Shown here one piece after another: positions 61,147 through 64,000 of a stretch of 64,000 nucleotides of DNA (positions are counted from its first letter, which is position 1; each line of letters starts with the position of its first letter). The translations under genes were made by a program, and so were the position numbers. The DNA is from JACPFJ01 sp036504875 (lineage in GTDB: Bacteria > Desulfobacterota > Desulfuromonadia > Geobacterales > Pseudopelobacteraceae), in assembly GCA_036504875.1 (NCBI GenBank), contig DASXUK010000029.1:16101-80100 (forward strand), in the 5' to 3' direction. Below the pieces are notes generated by a model, which ran no database searches, had not been told where the DNA came from, and saw only the letters and a list, made by a program, of their open reading frames with translations.

Positions 61147-61374
61147 TTATTGATTATACAACGTTTCTACTGATTCAATAATTTGTGATGGGGAGATTTG
61201 AAGGGCTTTTGCAAGTTGGAAAATAGTGACAAGAGATGGTTGCCTGAAGCCACATTCGATCTGGGAAATGTACGAACGGTCAAGGCCACTTTCGAATGAA
61301 AGTTTTTCTTGAGAGAGACCCTTTTCAGTCCGTAATTGTTTAATCACATTTCCAAATGCAGCTTCCAGCGTCAT
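61147..61374 (-). CDS. XRE-family helix-turn-helix regulator
   Basis: 75-residue DNA-binding protein with the classical HTH: LRTEKGLSQEKLSFESGLDR followed by SYISQIECGFRQPSLVTIF. It is of single-domain phage-repressor size. Start 61374 has GAGG 5 nt upstream. Divergent from the lipoprotein gene, whose promoter it might control; low GC compared with the left part of the window suggests acquired DNA. Confidence 0.88.
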   Translation of the reverse strand: MTLEAAFGNVIKQLRTEKGLSQEKLSFESGLDRSYISQIECGFRQPSLVTIFQLAKALQISPSQIIESVETLYNQ

Positions 61375-61553
61375 GTGCACCTCACGGTGACAGTAGCAAA
61401 AGCAGCAAAAAGTATCTGTTGACTATGGTCAACAAACAATTTACTTATATTCATGTGAGATTTAAATTAGAAATGTCTATATTCAAAACTACCGAATCGA
61501 ACAGCATGCAGTTAGGGTGGTGGGATTATGGATCTTGTATAACAGGAGGCAAT

Positions 61554-63119
61554 ATGAAAAAGCTAATTGTGGGGTTTATGCTGTTGTTGGTGGCAGGGTG
61601 TGGTGGTGGAGGCGGCACGACAGGAGCGGGGACAACAACTCAGCCAAGTGTGGCTAAAGAGGGGATATTTGTAGACGCTCCGGTGGATGGACTACATTAC
61701 AAGACCGCAACACAGGAAGGTGATACGTCAGGCGGTGGGAAGTTCAAATATATTGACGGAGAAACGGTAACATTCTCTGTTGGCGAGGTTACTCTAGGTT
61801 CACAGACAGCGAAAACTGCAATGACGCCAATAGATTTGGTTCCAGGAGCAACCGATACCACAAATTCAAAGGTGATAAATATTGTTCAGTTGCTAAAGGG
61901 GCTAGATGATAAGAGCAATAGCACAAAAATAACCATAAATGCTGTAATAAGAACAAAACTTACCTCTGCCAATTTTGGCGGATACACCGACATTAAGAAT
62001 ATATCTGGAGAGGCAGTTATAAGTTCTTTCGTGTCAATGCTCGGCAGCGGCTACGTTATGCCGACCGCAGCAGAAGCTAAGGATCATATAGATAGTAGCA
62101 TAGCAACAGCATGTAACGATTCTTCAATGTCGTCAAGCATATCGGTGTGTTCATCCTCGCTGACAACACCAACACCAACACCAACACCAACACCAACACC
62201 AACACCAACACCAACACCAACACCAACACCAACACCAACACCAACACCAACTCTCACCTCAATAGCAATAACGCCTGCAAACTCGTCAGTAGCTTATGGC
62301 CTGACCAAGCAGTTGACAGCAACAGGAAATTATAGTGATGGTACATCTACAATATTGTCTGCGGGAATAACTTGGAGTTCCGTGAACGTCTGTACCCTCG
62401 CTAGCTTAAATGCCTACACTCCCATTGCAAACAACTCGATGCTCCTTGGGAATTTGTCCCCTTTAACAACGGCAGATAAATATACAGAAGCGCGCACACA
62501 ATTCACCAATATTTCTAATAGCGCCAAACTAGGTGATACCACAGCAATCGATGAATTACAGAGTATATCAACAATATTTCTTACTTTGAGCCAACAAATG
62601 TATGCATCAAGCGTAGCTTACCAAAATGACTTAACTACTGTTAAAAACGCACTGACTGAGACTACCTCGCTCGGACTAAGGAATGTAGCTGCCGCTGCCG
62701 CGAACGCCTGTGGACTCGCTAGTCTGCGTGCATTTACATCCAGCTTGATCCTTGGCACTTTAGGCGGCTTATCACCCGAGAACAAACTGGCTGAAGCACG
62801 CGCTCAATTCACCGATATTTCTAATCGTGCCAAATTATATGGTGATACTGAGGCTAACTGGCAGGTAAATGTTGTAGCTACAGTATTTTTAAATGCGAGC
62901 AATTATTACTATGGAGGTGGGGCTGGTTACGTCACCGATTTCAATTGGGTACAACTGGTTTTGTCACAAATTCAAGCGCGTGTATTTCCTATTGCCCCAT
63001 CTGCAATTGCAAACAGTAGCAACGGGCTTGCAATAGGTGTGGCTTTGGGCACTTCAAGAATCACTGCTACTTCAGGTGCAATATCAGGAAACACTACACT
63101 GATCACAACAGTTCCGTAG
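61554..63119 (+). CDS. Surface lipoprotein with Thr-Pro stalk and interrupted Big_2-like domain
   Basis: 521-residue lipoprotein (lipobox LLVAGC followed by a Gly run). A beta-rich N-terminal domain spans about residues 30-200. Next is a stalk of about 14 Thr-Pro pairs (about 204-232) and the first half of a bacterial Ig-like domain (SIAITPANSSVAYGL... ITWSSVN). Then comes an insert of about 210 residues made of two related helical copies (CTLASLNAYTP and CGLASLRAFTS), and finally the Ig second half (GVALGTSRITATSGAISG). AGGAGG lies 4 nt before ATG 61554; the open frame upstream is not supported. Probably a surface or adhesin-like protein; function unknown. Confidence 0.85.
   Translation: MKKLIVGFMLLLVAGCGGGGGTTGAGTTTQPSVAKEGIFVDAPVDGLHYKTATQEGDTSGGGKFKYIDGETVTFSVGEVTLGSQTAKTAMTPIDLVPGATDTTNSKVINIVQLLKGLDDKSNSTKITINAVIRTKLTSANFGGYTDIKNISGEAVISSFVSMLGSGYVMPTAAEAKDHIDSSIATACNDSSMSSSISVCSSSLTTPTPTPTPTPTPTPTPTPTPTPTPTPTPTLTSIAITPANSSVAYGLTKQLTATGNYSDGTSTILSAGITWSSVNVCTLASLNAYTPIANNSMLLGNLSPLTTADKYTEARTQFTNISNSAKLGDTTAIDELQSISTIFLTLSQQMYASSVAYQNDLTTVKNALTETTSLGLRNVAAAAANACGLASLRAFTSSLILGTLGGLSPENKLAEARAQFTDISNRAKLYGDTEANWQVNVVATVFLNASNYYYGGGAGYVTDFNWVQLVLSQIQARVFPIAPSAIANSSNGLAIGVALGTSRITATSGAISGNTTLITTVP
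62165..62251 (+). repeat. In-frame (ACCAAC)n microsatellite
   Basis: About 14 copies of the hexamer ACCAAC encode the Thr-Pro stalk. Unit gain or loss changes stalk length in steps of two residues without a frameshift. Confidence 0.95.
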
Positions 63120-63210
63120 GTTGAGTGCGATAATGATCATGTATCTAGCGATTAGCTGCCAGTGACGAAACTGATAAGGCACACCCTCACTGTACACATT
63201 TGAAGGAGGT

Positions 63211-63507
63211 ATGATGAATACTGCAATTTACACTATATTGGTAATCTTGATCTTTTCAGTTTTGGCGCAAGCAGAGACATATTGTGGAGAAGTTAATCGT
63301 ACAGGATATGTTAATAATGCCGCCCCACTTGCAAAGAATATGAATAAATGGTTGGCACGAAAAGGGGCTAAATATAGAGAAAACTCAAAAGGAATAACGA
63401 GGGGTATCAAAGCTTATTGCAAGTCTTCTCCTAATGCTTCTGTTGATGAAGTAACTCAATTTTTAGTGAATGGGGTCAATATTATTGCTGAAAGCGAAAG
63501 AATGTAA
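63211..63507 (+). CDS. Small secreted protein, unknown function
   Basis: 98-residue protein with a signal peptide (IYTILVILIFSVLAQA, cleavage before ETYC). The mature part of about 75 residues has two Cys (ETYCGEV and KAYCKSSP) that could pair. AAGGAGGT precedes the tandem ATGATG; either start works. Size and layout recall small HdeA/Rap1a-like periplasmic proteins, but no match is claimed. It sits in the accessory tail. Confidence 0.72.
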   Translation: MMNTAIYTILVILIFSVLAQAETYCGEVNRTGYVNNAAPLAKNMNKWLARKGAKYRENSKGITRGIKAYCKSSPNASVDEVTQFLVNGVNIIAESERM

Positions 63508-63803
63508 GATGCAGCTAGTTGTAAATGACAATGTAAGTTATAAATCATGATAGTACTTCACAACGATAATAAATATACAACCACCTAAAAACAGCATATA
63601 TAATCTGTATAAATGCTACGTGGTCCAATGATTAAATAATCAGGTCACGATATAAGCCTTAAGAAATTCCAAAAATAGCACGTCATTTGCCACAGAATAA
63701 GTGAAAACAGTTACCTAAGACTCATTACGGCGTCCAAGTAAATTTCTCCTGAAATGCAAACGCAACAGTGGAAGTTTGGGGATTTGTAGAAAAGGAGCTA
63801 TTT
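63508..63803. other. AT-rich intergenic region
   Basis: No supported gene; AAAGGAG at its end is the ribosome site of the broken zinc-ribbon gene. Confidence 0.4.
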
Positions 63804-63861
63804 ATGGCTTTAATCACTTGCCCAGAGTGCAATAAAGAAATATCAGATAAGGCGGCTGCCG
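63804..63861 (+). pseudogene. Zinc-ribbon protein fragment, frameshifted and interrupted by an IS
   Basis: Starts with ATG after AAAGGAG and reads MALITCPECNKE, the usual N-terminus of small zinc-ribbon proteins (CPECxKEISDKA). An extra A in GAAAATATC shifts the frame, giving an early stop at 63849-63851. In the other frame ISDKAA follows, then the sequence changes at the IS256-type end. Confidence 0.7.
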
Positions 63862-64000
63862 AGCCTATAAAATAGATTGTGTAAATGGCCAAAATCGGTT
63901 GAAATCCCAAATCACTGGAGGGACCGATGGCCACGACCGACGAACTGCTCGATATTTTGATGAAAGACTACAAGAAGCCCGAAGATCTTATTGGTGAAAA
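63862..64000 (+). mobile_element. IS256-type insertion sequence, left end only
   Basis: The left end is placed near GAGCCTATAAAATAGATTGT by loss of the zinc-ribbon coding sequence, and the element carries an IS256-like transposase start at 63927. The right end and target duplication are outside the window, so the exact border is a guess. Confidence 0.7.
63927..64000 (+). CDS. IS256-family transposase, N-terminal fragment
   Basis: ATG 63927 with GGAGGG 4 nt upstream; reads MATTDELLDILMKDYKKPED then LIGE, the characteristic opening of IS256 (mutator-type) DDE transposases. The gene runs off the window, so the catalytic residues are not visible. Confidence 0.85.
   Translation, partial: MATTDELLDILMKDYKKPEDLIGE

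Overview
The window looks like a chromosome segment from an anaerobic or microaerophilic Desulfuromonadota/Geobacter-type bacterium. This is inferred from gene content, not from any database search. The supporting genes are multiheme c-type cytochromes, an HdrABC-FlxABCD electron-transfer cluster, a very large secreted multicopper oxidase, many PAS/GGDEF/chemotaxis sensors, and selenocysteine use (selA plus two genes that read sensibly through an in-frame UGA).

Layout, left to right. 1-6.6 kb (minus): an RNase E/G cut by the window edge, then a chemoreceptor preceded by two paralogous periplasmic binding proteins. 6.6-8.9 kb (minus): an arsenosugar-type module of TVP38-like membrane protein, AhpD-like protein and radical SAM ArsS, the last with a UGA-encoded C-terminal Sec and a SECIS-like hairpin. 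8.9-13.9 kb: ferritin-like protein, cyclophilin, secreted peroxiredoxin, prmC, and a hypoxanthine phosphoribosyltransferase/purine permease pair split by a 166-bp MITE-like element. 14-19.6 kb: vapBC, bcp, an iron-sulfur protein with an octaheme nitrite reductase, an SppA-type peptidase and a glutamine amidotransferase. 19.8-24.1 kb: a radical SAM protein and two signalling proteins sharing an unusual PAS domain. 24.8-30.1 kb: a small secreted protein and the 1683-residue multicopper oxidase.

30.2-42.8 kb: D-aminoacylase/permease pair, diguanylate cyclase, galE, a TIM-barrel isomerase, an RCK potassium channel, a GntR regulator leading selA-ispD and a hybrid regulator/kinase, and a thioredoxin-fold protein. 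42.9-50.1 kb (minus): hdrC-hdrB-hdrA-flxD-flxC-flxB-flxA; three of its spacers are filled with inverted-repeat elements. 50.5-60.3 kb (minus): ferritin-like protein; heme-copper oxidase genes with ctaB and sco; a PNPOx-like protein; ferredoxin; a rhodanese with in-frame UGA and a clear SECIS; and a Rieske/cytochrome b/pentaheme cytochrome c complex. 60.5-64 kb: tRNA-Asn, then an accessory tail with an XRE regulator, a lipoprotein with a Thr-Pro stalk and a split Big_2-like domain, a small secreted protein, and a broken zinc-ribbon gene interrupted by an IS256-type element that runs off the window.

Themes: respiratory electron transfer (bc-type complex, oxidase, octaheme nitrite reductase, Hdr/Flx), selenium use (selA with two selenoprotein genes), and two families of small dispersed elements (166-bp MITE-like copies and 'CACGAAGG/CGCAGAGA'-type inverted repeats) sitting in operon spacers and at stop codons.
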